NCBI GenBank assembly: GCA_011053005.1
Contig: DRHW01000001.1
Coordinates: forward strand, 49,567-113,566
Reading direction: 5' to 3'
DNA length: 64,000 nucleotides
Origin: Methylophaga sp.
GTDB taxonomy: Bacteria; Pseudomonadota; Gammaproteobacteria; Nitrosococcales; Methylophagaceae
Of this stretch, positions 17,782 to 26,303 are shown piece by piece (the first letter of the stretch is position 1; each line of letters starts with the position of its first letter). Made by a program: the position numbers and the translations under genes. The notes beneath the pieces were generated by a model that saw only the letters and a program-made list of their open reading frames with translations, searched no databases and was not told where the DNA came from.

Positions 17782-18924
17782 ATGATATTGGATTACGAAA
17801 CACTTAAAGTCATTTGGTGGGCCTTAATCGGCGTGCTGTTGATTGCATTTGCACTGACTGATGGCTTTGATATGGGCGTTGGCTTTTTATTACCAGTCAT
17901 TGGCAATACTGATGAAGAACGACGGATTATGTTGAATACTGTCGGACCACATTGGGAAGGCAATCAAACATGGTTAGTGACTGCCGGAGGCGCATTATTT
18001 GCCGCTTGGCCGCTCGTTTATGCCATGGCCTTTTCTGGTTTTTATTTAGCGATGATGATTACGTTATTCGCGCTATTTTTACGTCCGCTAGGCTTTGATT
18101 ACCGTAGTAAATTAACTGATCCAAGATGGCGTACAAGTTGGGATTGGGGATTGTTTACAGGAAGTACCGTACCACCGATTATCTTTGGTGTGGCATTTGG
18201 TAACTTATTATTAGGCGTTCCATTTCATTACGATGAACTAATGCGTCCTTATTACACCGGTACTTTTTTACAATTACTCAATCCTTTTGCTCTATTAACA
18301 GGTGTCGTTAGTTTAAGCATGATCGTGATGCATGGGGCAGTATGGTTACAAATGCGAACATTAGATGGCTTAGAAGCCCGTGCACGTAAAGCGGCTAAAA
18401 TGGCTTCAATTGTTGTTATTGTCAGCTTTGCTGCTGCAGGTATTTGGTTATCAACGAGTATTGATGGTTTTGTGATTAACTTTATGCCAGATGCAAATAT
18501 TGCTTTCACGCCCGATCTTAAACAGGTCAGCCAACAAGCAGGCGCATGGTTGAGTAACTACCAAATTTATCCATGGATGATGTCGGCACCGATTGCTGGT
18601 TTTGTAGGCGCTATTTTGGTGTTTATTTCAGCACATAATAACCGTTCTGGTTTTGCTTTTATCGCAAGCAGCATTGCTATTATCGGCATTATATTAACGG
18701 CTGGTTTTTCAATGTTTCCGTTCATTATGCCATCGAGCAGCGACATGAATAGCAGCCTAACAATATGGGATGCGACATCTAGCGTGATGACACTTAAAAT
18801 TATGTTCTGGTTATCTGTGTTCTTTATACCGCTTATTTCAGCTTACAGTTTCTGGACTTATCGTAAGATGTGGCGCCGTTTAGATACTCATTTTATTCGT
18901 AATAACGAACACACAACCTATTAA
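17782..18924 (+). CDS. cydB: Cytochrome bd ubiquinol oxidase subunit II
   Basis: CydB is the partner subunit of CydA. The 380-residue protein starts MILDYETLKVIWWALIGVLL and contains the signature FALTDGFDMGVGFLLP, GPHWEGNQTWLVTAGGALFAAWP and repeated membrane helices, matching the usual length of about 380. GGGACAG precedes its ATG by 6-9 bases. cydX follows 17 bases later. No oddities were seen. Confidence 0.97.
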   Translation: MILDYETLKVIWWALIGVLLIAFALTDGFDMGVGFLLPVIGNTDEERRIMLNTVGPHWEGNQTWLVTAGGALFAAWPLVYAMAFSGFYLAMMITLFALFLRPLGFDYRSKLTDPRWRTSWDWGLFTGSTVPPIIFGVAFGNLLLGVPFHYDELMRPYYTGTFLQLLNPFALLTGVVSLSMIVMHGAVWLQMRTLDGLEARARKAAKMASIVVIVSFAAAGIWLSTSIDGFVINFMPDANIAFTPDLKQVSQQAGAWLSNYQIYPWMMSAPIAGFVGAILVFISAHNNRSGFAFIASSIAIIGIILTAGFSMFPFIMPSSSDMNSSLTIWDATSSVMTLKIMFWLSVFFIPLISAYSFWTYRKMWRRLDTHFIRNNEHTTY

Positions 18925-18941
18925 TTAAGGAGCAACAATTT

Positions 18942-19043
18942 ATGTGGTATTTCGCTTGGATTTTAGGTGTTTTATTGGCCGTTGCTTTCGGTGTCATTAA
19001 CGTAATGTGGTTAGAGCATGACGATATGGACTCTACTGAATAA
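18942..19043 (+). CDS. cydX: CydX, small subunit of cytochrome bd oxidase
   Basis: A 33-residue protein (MWYFAWILGVLLAVAFGVIN, then a short acidic tail) matches CydX/YbgT, including the invariant MWYFAWILG start and a single membrane helix. CydX sits in the heme pocket side of CydA and stabilises the oxidase. AAGGAG stands 10 bases before the ATG. It is located between cydB and ybgE as in enteric bacteria. Confidence 0.93.
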   Translation: MWYFAWILGVLLAVAFGVINVMWLEHDDMDSTE

Positions 19044-19076
19044 ATCGCTCTATTAAAGGAAAGGTTAGGAGTACTC

Positions 19077-19352
19077 ATGTATAGCTTTGCTAGCAGAACA
19101 ATTTCATTCTTATTAGCGATAGTGTTATCGGCTCTGGTTTTATTATTGCCACATACGCTGACTAATCAAGATGATACGGTCAATCATTCACTATTAATGT
19201 TGTTATTGATTGGCACCATGCTAGGTTTCATTCATGGCGTTGGTTTTAGTGCCAAACCAGTATTGGGCTATCTCATTAGCCCGATATTAGCTTGGCCTAT
19301 AATGATCGGCGGAATATTATGGCTGACCATCGAAAAAACAGCCATTTTATAA
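19077..19352 (+). CDS. ybgE: Cyd operon protein YbgE
   Basis: The 91-residue protein has three hydrophobic segments and family motifs GFIHGVGF and ISPILAWPIM near the C-terminus, matching YbgE, the last gene of the cyd operon in gammaproteobacteria. Its role in oxidase function is unknown. AGGAG precedes the ATG at a proper distance. The gene ends at a strong terminator that closes the operon. Confidence 0.88.
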   Translation: MYSFASRTISFLLAIVLSALVLLLPHTLTNQDDTVNHSLLMLLLIGTMLGFIHGVGFSAKPVLGYLISPILAWPIMIGGILWLTIEKTAIL

Positions 19353-19393
19353 AAAAAAGCCTTCGTAGATAATCTATCTGCGAAGGCTTTTTT
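19351..19393. terminator. Terminator closing the cyd operon (likely bidirectional)
   Basis: The stem GCCTTCG..CGAAGGC is extended by A-run and T-run on both sides (19351-19393). It ends the cyd operon and can also serve the convergent ovothiol operon. Confidence 0.9.
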
Positions 19394-19436
19394 CTTGATA
19401 TTTATGGCAAAACAAACATTAAATTTCTAAATTTAT

Positions 19437-20597
19437 TTACATCAATGCCTGTTTAATTCTGTCTAATGCTTGCTGAATAACAACGCGTGGCGCAGCGATA
19501 TTCATTCGCATAAAGCCACTGCCTTCCTCACCAAAGCTAATTCCCGTATTCATCCCTACTCTAGCTTTTTCAATGAAAAACGCTTTCAATTGTTCATCAT
19601 TTAAAGTCAGTTGTCGGCAATCCAACCACAATAAATACGTACCTTGAGATGGCGTTACCTTGATCTTCAGTTGATTCGTTTCAAAATAATCGAGAACGTA
19701 GCGACGTGTTTCATCAAGATAGATTAACAACTCATCTAACCACTGCTCACCATTTTGATATGCCGCTTCAAAGGCAGTAATACTGAACGGGTTACAGGCA
19801 CTAATATGTAGACGTTCAAACTCAGTATTGATAGCTTTGCGATGTTGCATGTGATTAACAATAAGACACGATAACCCCAAGCCCGCAATATTAAAGGTTT
19901 TGCTAGGCGATACAGCAGTGACAATCGTCACATCATCAGCGAGCGTTGCCAATGGAATATGACGATATTGTGGATAAACCAAATCAGCATGGATTTCATC
20001 AGAAATAATAGTTAATTGATAACGACGTGCGATATCCAACACACTTTCTAACTCTTCCTGTCGCCAAACTCTACCGACAGGATTATGTGGTGAACATAAA
20101 AGTAATAACTTAGCTCCTGAAGCAGCACATTGCTCTAAATGTTCAATATCCATGCTGTAACACACATCAACTAATCGCAAGGGATTTAACTGCACTTCAC
20201 GGCCGGTATCGTTGACTGCTGAAAAGAAAGGTGGATAAACGGGTGATTGAATAATGACCTTATCGCCCACGTCTGATAACGACATAATCGCAGCATGCAT
20301 CGAAGGCACAACACCAGGACACATGACGATGGTTTCGCGTTGAATAGTCCAATCATAGCGTTTTAAAAACCATGACTGCATCGCCGTAAACATTGTTTCA
20401 GGATAAAGACTATAGCCATAAATAGGATGTTCGGCACGTTGCATTAATGCATTAATCACTGCTCGAGGGGCAGCAAAATCCATATCTGCCACCCATAAAG
20501 GAATAATATCTTCAGTGCCGAATACCGCCTTACACGCATCTAATTTAACGCTAGCTGAACCTGTCCTATCGATAAGCTGATCGAAGTCATGGGTCAT
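19437..20597 (-). CDS. ovoB: PLP-dependent C-S lyase, PatB/MalY type; probable OvoB of ovothiol synthesis
   Basis: The 386-residue fold-type I aminotransferase-like enzyme has PatB/MalY features: IIPLWVADMDF at the start, the PLP contacts in LCSPHNPVGR (N172), D200 in ISDEIHADL, Schiff-base lysine K233 (SPSKTFNIAGL) and a C-terminal arginine region (GSGFMRMNIAAPR). The family includes cystathionine beta-lyases. Its start lies three bases after the ovoA stop. In ovothiol synthesis OvoB cleaves the histidyl-cysteine sulfoxide made by OvoA, giving 5-thiohistidine (plus pyruvate and ammonia). The operon position therefore strongly suggests OvoB. A general cystathionine lyase remains possible. Confidence 0.75.
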   Translation of the reverse strand: MTHDFDQLIDRTGSASVKLDACKAVFGTEDIIPLWVADMDFAAPRAVINALMQRAEHPIYGYSLYPETMFTAMQSWFLKRYDWTIQRETIVMCPGVVPSMHAAIMSLSDVGDKVIIQSPVYPPFFSAVNDTGREVQLNPLRLVDVCYSMDIEHLEQCAASGAKLLLLCSPHNPVGRVWRQEELESVLDIARRYQLTIISDEIHADLVYPQYRHIPLATLADDVTIVTAVSPSKTFNIAGLGLSCLIVNHMQHRKAINTEFERLHISACNPFSITAFEAAYQNGEQWLDELLIYLDETRRYVLDYFETNQLKIKVTPSQGTYLLWLDCRQLTLNDEQLKAFFIEKARVGMNTGISFGEEGSGFMRMNIAAPRVVIQQALDRIKQALM

Positions 20598-20600
20598 CGC

Positions 20601-22709
20601 TTATTTTTTAACCCAAAGCGTGACGTCAGATAAGGTATGTTGAAATTTTCGGCTGGTTTCTCTAATCACAAACGGTACTTGTTGAGGCGCTTCCATCAAC
20701 TCAAAATGTTCTTCTAACAGCATTTTTAAGCCATCTAAAGTCGTTACATTTTCACCATCTTTTTTAATGCCGCCCACCCAGTTTTCTTTTTTGGTGTGTT
20801 CTTCTAGCCATGTGTAAGGCGAAGCAATTAACAACACGCCACCTGCGTTTATACGCTGATGGATCGATGACAAAAACAAGCTAGGCTCATATAAACGATC
20901 AATTAAATTAGCTGCAATTACTACGTCATAGCCGGTAAAATGTGGCATTAAATTACAAGCATCACCTTGTAAAAATTCAACTTTACTCGCAACGTCAGCT
21001 AAACCAAGCTCCTCTAAATGACGCTCACGATGCAGCATTAACTCACCTTCATCAGCGATGCTATATCTAATAACGCCTTGTGAGGCTAATTGCACACCCA
21101 GATTTATCAATCTTGCCGAAAAATCGATACCCGTAACATGATCAAAATGTTTGGCTAATTCAAAGCTTGCTCGGCCAACAGCACAACCGATATCTAACGC
21201 TTTGTGAGCTGGCTTATCACCTAATGCTTTAATCGCAATATTCGCCAGCGTTTCAGGAAAATTAGCTACATCATAATAGCTATCGCCATAATGAAATTCG
21301 GCATATTCAGATAGCATTTTATCGTTTTCATAATTTGACACAGCTTGTTCCTCAAGTTTATCTGCAACAACATAACGAAAACCCGCATGCTGAAAAAAGT
21401 GTTTACGAAAAGCATAACGTGCTGCTTTTCGGCTTTCATTACCGCTTGATATCCACGAACCACCTTTAAATAAATTATGGCGGCCATCGAATGTTGGCAT
21501 CGTAAAGTCATCGTAAAGTGGATGCACTTCAAAGCCATTAAGTGGATAAATCGGTGTTTCTGTCCATTGCCAAACATTGCCAATCACGTCATACAAATCG
21601 CCATGAGCAAACTGATTAACAGGACATGGCGAAGCGGCATAGTCACAATGAATATTTGCAGGTGCTTGTTGGGCAGCTGTTAGCTCTTCTACGCCTGCAA
21701 AGTCATACATTCTTAGCCATTCGTCTTCAGTTGGTAAACGTACCGATAAACCAGTTTGGCTAGCTTTCCAGTTACAAAATGCTTTAGCTTCATGATAATT
21801 AACTTCTGCTGGCCAATCCCAAGGCATGTCGATAATCTCAGTCATCAAGCGTAATTGCCAACCCTCTGCAAACTGATGCCAAAAAGTAGGATGACTGACT
21901 TTAGCAAATGTTCTCCACTGCAAACCTTCTTTTAGCCAGTGCTTATCATCGTCATAACCGCCCGCTTCTACAAAAGTGAGAAACTCCTGATTGCTGACTA
22001 AGAATTTACTGGCTTGAAAGGCGTTTATTTCTGCTTGATGCACGCCATATTCATTATCCCAGCCATAAGTCAGATCATCATTAGCCTTACCTAAATCGAC
22101 CGTCCCAGATGAAATGTCGACTAATTCATTAGTCGGCGCTTCAGCTGTTTTTGTCCATGGTCGCCATGCATCGCTTATCTGTACTAGTTCTAAATCTTGC
22201 TGACGAATTAATACTGATGACGTTTCTATGTGGATTTGTTCATGCTCAATGCCCATCATGATGATCCACCAAGGACTATTCCAACTGATAGGTAGTTCAA
22301 GTGGCGCAGTGGCAATAATATGATGAACAATCGTTTTTAATTGCTGACGATAATCATGCACTTCGGCCACCGTCGGCCAATCATAATGAGCATCATCTAA
22401 ATCATCCCAGCTCATTTCATCAACGCCAATCGCAAACATCGACTCAAATCGAGGATCAATTCGCTGCTCAATCAAGCCAGCTAATAATAATTTATTAACA
22501 AAGAAGGTCGCCGTGTGACCGTAATAAAAGATCAGTGGATGGCGAAGTGAAATCGATTGCTGATAATAAGCTTGATCTTCAGCCAATGTATTAAACAAGG
22601 ACTCATAGCGTTCAAAGGTAGCATTAAAATAAGCGGCGATTTCTAAGCGTTTGGAATCAATATCATCGCCCGTTAGTAAAGGCGTTCTTAAATACTGCTC
22701 GGCTGACAT
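20601..22709 (-). CDS. ovoA: OvoA: 5-histidylcysteine sulfoxide synthase fused to thiohistidine N-methyltransferase
   Basis: OvoA is a non-heme iron enzyme that joins cysteine to histidine with oxygen, the first step to ovothiol A. The 702 residues form three parts. A DinB-like helical domain (about 20-170) has the iron ligands H156, H160 and E162 (HX3HXE). An FGE-sulfatase-like domain (about 195-450) has RLPTEDEWLRMYDFAG and FKGGSWISSGNESRKAAR. A SAM methyltransferase domain (about 470-700) has motif I KALDIGCAVGRASF. The fused methyltransferase would methylate 5-thiohistidine to ovothiol A. ATG at 22709 follows AAGGAAAT. A lyase gene follows directly. Ovothiol is a redox-protective thiol. 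Confidence 0.93.
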   Translation of the reverse strand: MSAEQYLRTPLLTGDDIDSKRLEIAAYFNATFERYESLFNTLAEDQAYYQQSISLRHPLIFYYGHTATFFVNKLLLAGLIEQRIDPRFESMFAIGVDEMSWDDLDDAHYDWPTVAEVHDYRQQLKTIVHHIIATAPLELPISWNSPWWIIMMGIEHEQIHIETSSVLIRQQDLELVQISDAWRPWTKTAEAPTNELVDISSGTVDLGKANDDLTYGWDNEYGVHQAEINAFQASKFLVSNQEFLTFVEAGGYDDDKHWLKEGLQWRTFAKVSHPTFWHQFAEGWQLRLMTEIIDMPWDWPAEVNYHEAKAFCNWKASQTGLSVRLPTEDEWLRMYDFAGVEELTAAQQAPANIHCDYAASPCPVNQFAHGDLYDVIGNVWQWTETPIYPLNGFEVHPLYDDFTMPTFDGRHNLFKGGSWISSGNESRKAARYAFRKHFFQHAGFRYVVADKLEEQAVSNYENDKMLSEYAEFHYGDSYYDVANFPETLANIAIKALGDKPAHKALDIGCAVGRASFELAKHFDHVTGIDFSARLINLGVQLASQGVIRYSIADEGELMLHRERHLEELGLADVASKVEFLQGDACNLMPHFTGYDVVIAANLIDRLYEPSLFLSSIHQRINAGGVLLIASPYTWLEEHTKKENWVGGIKKDGENVTTLDGLKMLLEEHFELMEAPQQVPFVIRETSRKFQHTLSDVTLWVKK

Positions 22710-22993
22710 TTAATTTCCTTTGTTATATTCAAAAATTTTAGACACATAAATAGTATAAACGTTACAAATAATCGGCGACTAATTTAAGCACTTAAAATAT
22801 ACCTAAAGAAATACCGCTTGAATTAGCGTGTTGTGGCTCCAAGATCAGCGTGAAAGCGTATTAGCAGTGAATATTAAAAATACTAAAAGAGACAAATCGA
22901 GAAACAGTTGCTTAATAAAGATTCAACTGAGTTAGCGGTCATTTCGATGTTATAAGTGACATGAAATTTTTGAAAAACAGTACTGTGTAAAAC

Positions 22994-23031
22994 AAAAAAG
23001 CCGCAGTACATTTAAGTACTACGGCTTTTTT
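22994..23031 (-). terminator. Terminator after the tRNA-Gly/Cys/Gly cluster
   Basis: AAAAAAGCCG..AGTAC pairs with GTACT..CGGCTTTTTT around an ATTTAA loop. It follows the last leftward tRNA by 6 bases. It may also work rightward. Confidence 0.88.
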
Positions 23032-23036
23032 CAATT

Positions 23037-23112
<76 letters not shown>

Positions 23113-23134
23113 TAGGGTGTTACAACTTTATAAA

Positions 23135-23208
23135 TGGAGGCTGCGGTCGGAATCGAACCGGCGTAAACGGAGTTGCAGTCCGGTGCATGACCACTCTGCC
23201 ACGCAGCC
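23135..23208 (-). tRNA. tRNA-Cys (anticodon GCA)
   Basis: Leftward cloverleaf: acceptor GGCTGCG/CGCAGCC, anticodon loop CTGCAAC on stem CCGGA/TCCGT region, T-loop TTCGATT and encoded CCA. The discriminator U73 is typical of tRNA-Cys. Confidence 0.96.
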
Positions 23209-23224
23209 CTCGTTGAGCTAGACT

Positions 23225-23253
23225 AAAAAGCCGTAGTTGAACCACGGCTTTTT
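23225..23253 (-). terminator. Terminator-like hairpin between tRNA-Gly copy 2 and tRNA-Cys
   Basis: AAAAAGCCGTAGTT pairs with AACCACGGCTTTTT with one mismatch. It resembles the hairpin at 22994-23031 in its AAAAAGCCG..CGGCTTTTT core, which suggests a tRNA-Gly-plus-terminator unit was duplicated. Confidence 0.75.
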
Positions 23254-23259
23254 GGAATT

Positions 23260-23335
<76 letters not shown>

Positions 23336-23373
23336 TGAGAAAGACGTGCATTATAGGCACTTTATTCTGAGTG

Positions 23374-23928
23374 TCAACCCTTTCTAAGCAACATTGGCAG
23401 TGCAGCTTTAAGATAACTAAACATTGAACTCAGTGTTAATGCTGAGGCGACGTAAAGTAATACCAGACCAATATCAAATATTGGCAAGCCAAATAATGGC
23501 TTAAAGTAAATCAAGCATCCAATCGATAACATTTGAAAAGCCGTTTTAAGTTTGCCGACAGACGAAACTTTAACCGCGTTTCTTTCACCTAATTCAGCCA
23601 TCCACTCGCGTAATGCGGAAATGGTTATTTCTCGACCGATAATGATAATGACAGGAATCAGCACAATCCATTGTGGTGTTTTATATAACACTAATACTAA
23701 AGCGACAGCGACCAGTAATTTATCAGCAACTGGGTCAAGAAATGCACCAAATGCTGAAGTTTGCTGCCATTTTCTCGCCAAATAACCATCTAACCAGTCC
23801 GTAAATGAAGCCACGGCAAAGACTATCGTTGCCCACAGCGGGGCTGACTCATACGGCAACAAAAAAATGCCAATTAACACAGGAATCAATGCTATTCGAA
23901 GCAAGCTCAGTATATTAGGTAAGTTCAT
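23374..23928 (-). CDS. pgsA: CDP-diacylglycerol-glycerol-3-phosphate 3-phosphatidyltransferase
   Basis: PgsA makes phosphatidylglycerophosphate, the committed step to phosphatidylglycerol and cardiolipin, in the inner membrane. The 184-residue protein starts MNLPNILSLLRIALIPV and has the full CDP-alcohol phosphotransferase motif: D47, G48, A51, R52, G61, D65 and D69. About five membrane segments are visible. Length matches the enteric protein. It lies 51 bases after uvrC and is followed by tRNA genes, an order shared with enteric bacteria. Confidence 0.96.
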   Translation of the reverse strand: MNLPNILSLLRIALIPVLIGIFLLPYESAPLWATIVFAVASFTDWLDGYLARKWQQTSAFGAFLDPVADKLLVAVALVLVLYKTPQWIVLIPVIIIIGREITISALREWMAELGERNAVKVSSVGKLKTAFQMLSIGCLIYFKPLFGLPIFDIGLVLLYVASALTLSSMFSYLKAALPMLLRKG

Positions 23929-23979
23929 GATAAATTCGACTTTAAATAGGTAGTTAGTATAAATAGTAGCATCTTGTGT

Positions 23980-25839
23980 CTAATTGTCGCTATGAAAGAC
24001 GTCATAGATTTTTTGTGCCAACGCCTTGCTAATGCCATCTACTCGCATAATATCTTCCACGCCAGCACGTTGAATTTCTTGTAAACCGCCAAACTGCTGT
24101 AATAATTTTTGACGACGCTTTGGTCCCATCCCATCAATACCTTCTAATGGCGAGGTATTACGCGCTTTAGCACGACGTTGACGATGTCCGGTGATGGCAA
24201 AACGATGCGCTTCATCACGTACTTGTTGCAATAAATGTAATGCAGGTGAATCGGGTGGCAAATGCACTTCGCCTGCTCGCCCAACTAGAAATAAGGTTTC
24301 TTCACCCGGTTTACGTTCTGGTCCTTTTGCGATACCCAAAATATCAATATCAAGCTGTAAATTAGCCATCACCGCTTTGGCTTCGGTTAATTGCCCTTTA
24401 CCACCATCGATTAATAATAAATCAGGTCGCTTACCTTCGCCTTTTTGTAAACGCGTGAAGCGACGCGTTAAAGCTTGATTCATCGCCGCATAATCATCGC
24501 CCGGCGTAATGCCTTCGATATTAAATTTACGATAATCACTTTTTATCGCACCTTCCAAACCAAACACGACACAAGAAGCGACCGTTCTTTCACCGCTACT
24601 ATGACTAATATCAAAACATTCCAAGCGTTTAGGCATTTCCGCCAAACCTAATGCTTCTTGTAGTAATTCAAAACGTTGTAATAAATTAGCTCGGCTGCTC
24701 AAGCGTTGACTAAGACTAATATCGGCATTGGTGGTTGCCATCGTCATCCAACGAACACTAGTGCCGCGTTGCGGACAACGTAATTGCACACGATGCTGAG
24801 ACTCTGTGCGTAATACCTCTTCTAAAAGTGCCATATCTTCAGGTACATGGCTGACCAAAATCTCAGCAGGCACATCTTTACCCAAATAATATTGAGGAAT
24901 AAAGGCCGACAATAATTCTTCAGGGGTGCTTTCTGATGAACCTTTGGGGAAATAACTTTTATTACCTAAACTGCGACCACCACGAATAAAACAGACTTCA
25001 ACGATAGCAATACCATCTCGTACAATTGCAGCTAGCACGTCCAAATCACCTTGTTCAGAACTAACATATTGACGTTCTTGGATCCGGCGCAGGCTAATAA
25101 TTTTATCTCTGATTGAGGCTGCTAATTCAAAATCAAGCTCTTTTGATGCCACATCCATTTGCTGTGACAATTCATCCATCACTTGTTGATTTTTACCTTG
25201 TAGGAACAAAATCGTATGTTGCACATCTTTTTGATAATCTTCTTCGGAAATCAAACCTACGCAAGGCGCCGTACAGCGTTTGATTTGATGTTGCAGACAA
25301 GGCCGAGAGCGATTCTGATAATAGGTTTCATCACATTGACGAACCGGAAATAATTTTTGTAATAAATTCAGACTTTCTCGAACTGCACCAGCACTCGGAT
25401 AAGGGCCAAAATAATTCCCCGTGCTGCGTTTAACGCCACGATGCAAAGTAAGCCGAGGGAATTTATGCCCTGAAATAAGTAAATAAGGATAGGTTTTATC
25501 GTCACGTAATAAAATATTGTAACGAGGCATCCACTCCTTGATTAAATTATTCTCAAGGATGAGCGCTTCATTTTCGGTATGCGTTACCGTAATTTCAATC
25601 GCTGCTATTTGTCCCGCCATCACCCGTGTTTTTGAGGTTAATCCGGTATTACGAAAATAACTCGATACTCTGTTTTTTAGATTTTTCGCCTTACCGACAT
25701 AAATCACCGTATTGTCTTTATCAATCATTCGATAGACACCGGGGCGGTTGGTTAAGGTTTTTAGAAAAGCGGCAGAATCAAATTTATTCGCTTCGTTATC
25801 AACATTATTTGTTTCTGCCTGTTCATTTTCTTCTGACAT
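23980..25839 (-). CDS. uvrC: UvrABC system protein C (excinuclease)
   Basis: UvrC makes both cuts around bulky DNA lesions after UvrAB recognition. The 619-residue protein has an N-terminal GIY-YIG nuclease (about 25-110: PGVYRMIDKDNTVIYVGKAKNLKNRV), a Cys-rich segment (CLQHQIKRCTAPCVG), the UVR motif (about 210-240), the RNase H-like nuclease (ECFDISHSSGERTVASCVVF to LLLIDGGKGQL) and C-terminal helix-hairpin-helix motifs (LEGIDGMGPKRR, VDGISKALAQKIYD). The first 20 residues are a polar extension. It is cotranscribed with pgsA; uvrY, its usual enteric upstream neighbour, is absent. Confidence 0.97.
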   Translation of the reverse strand: MSEENEQAETNNVDNEANKFDSAAFLKTLTNRPGVYRMIDKDNTVIYVGKAKNLKNRVSSYFRNTGLTSKTRVMAGQIAAIEITVTHTENEALILENNLIKEWMPRYNILLRDDKTYPYLLISGHKFPRLTLHRGVKRSTGNYFGPYPSAGAVRESLNLLQKLFPVRQCDETYYQNRSRPCLQHQIKRCTAPCVGLISEEDYQKDVQHTILFLQGKNQQVMDELSQQMDVASKELDFELAASIRDKIISLRRIQERQYVSSEQGDLDVLAAIVRDGIAIVEVCFIRGGRSLGNKSYFPKGSSESTPEELLSAFIPQYYLGKDVPAEILVSHVPEDMALLEEVLRTESQHRVQLRCPQRGTSVRWMTMATTNADISLSQRLSSRANLLQRFELLQEALGLAEMPKRLECFDISHSSGERTVASCVVFGLEGAIKSDYRKFNIEGITPGDDYAAMNQALTRRFTRLQKGEGKRPDLLLIDGGKGQLTEAKAVMANLQLDIDILGIAKGPERKPGEETLFLVGRAGEVHLPPDSPALHLLQQVRDEAHRFAITGHRQRRAKARNTSPLEGIDGMGPKRRQKLLQQFGGLQEIQRAGVEDIMRVDGISKALAQKIYDVFHSDN

Positions 25840-25866
25840 TATCTTGATTATTGCTCGCGGTTAATT

Positions 25867-26061
25867 CTATTTTCTAGGTGAATATTGGCGTAAATAACAT
25901 TTGTGCGCTTGCACAAAACTATTTACCGATAATCCCAATAAAATGATGCCACCAATTAATGCAGGTATATTTTCGTAGAAGAACCAAAACATAGCCAACG
26001 CGGCCAGTAACTCAAAACTACCAATCACTTTTAATAAGACGACGTTTTCAATTCGTTTCAT
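25867..26061 (-). CDS. Small two-helix membrane protein of unknown function
   Basis: A 64-residue protein (MKRIENVVLLKVIGSFELLA...) with two hydrophobic stretches (about residues 9-26 and 32-50) and a basic C-terminal tail (HKCYLRQYSPRK). I do not recognise the family. AGGGA lies about 7 bases before the ATG, and the frame has normal codon use, which supports it as a real gene. It ends 27 bases before uvrC on the same strand, so it may be cotranscribed with it. Confidence 0.6.
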   Translation of the reverse strand: MKRIENVVLLKVIGSFELLAALAMFWFFYENIPALIGGIILLGLSVNSFVQAHKCYLRQYSPRK

Positions 26062-26303
26062 TTTTATTCCCTAAAATATTAATAAGACCGATCTAACCTA
26101 TTATTATCACACATTTAGCAAGGTCAATACACGTTATCTATTTGCTCAGTACTCGTTAAGTAAATAGGTTCTTGTTGTTGATTTAGTTATACATTTTTAT
26201 CGTAAATAAATTTTATTTACACTCAACAAAATGTTCTGCTGTGTTTTAAATGATGATTTGTGTAAAAATGTCGTCTCTATACTAAAATTAAATACATCAA
26301 TAC

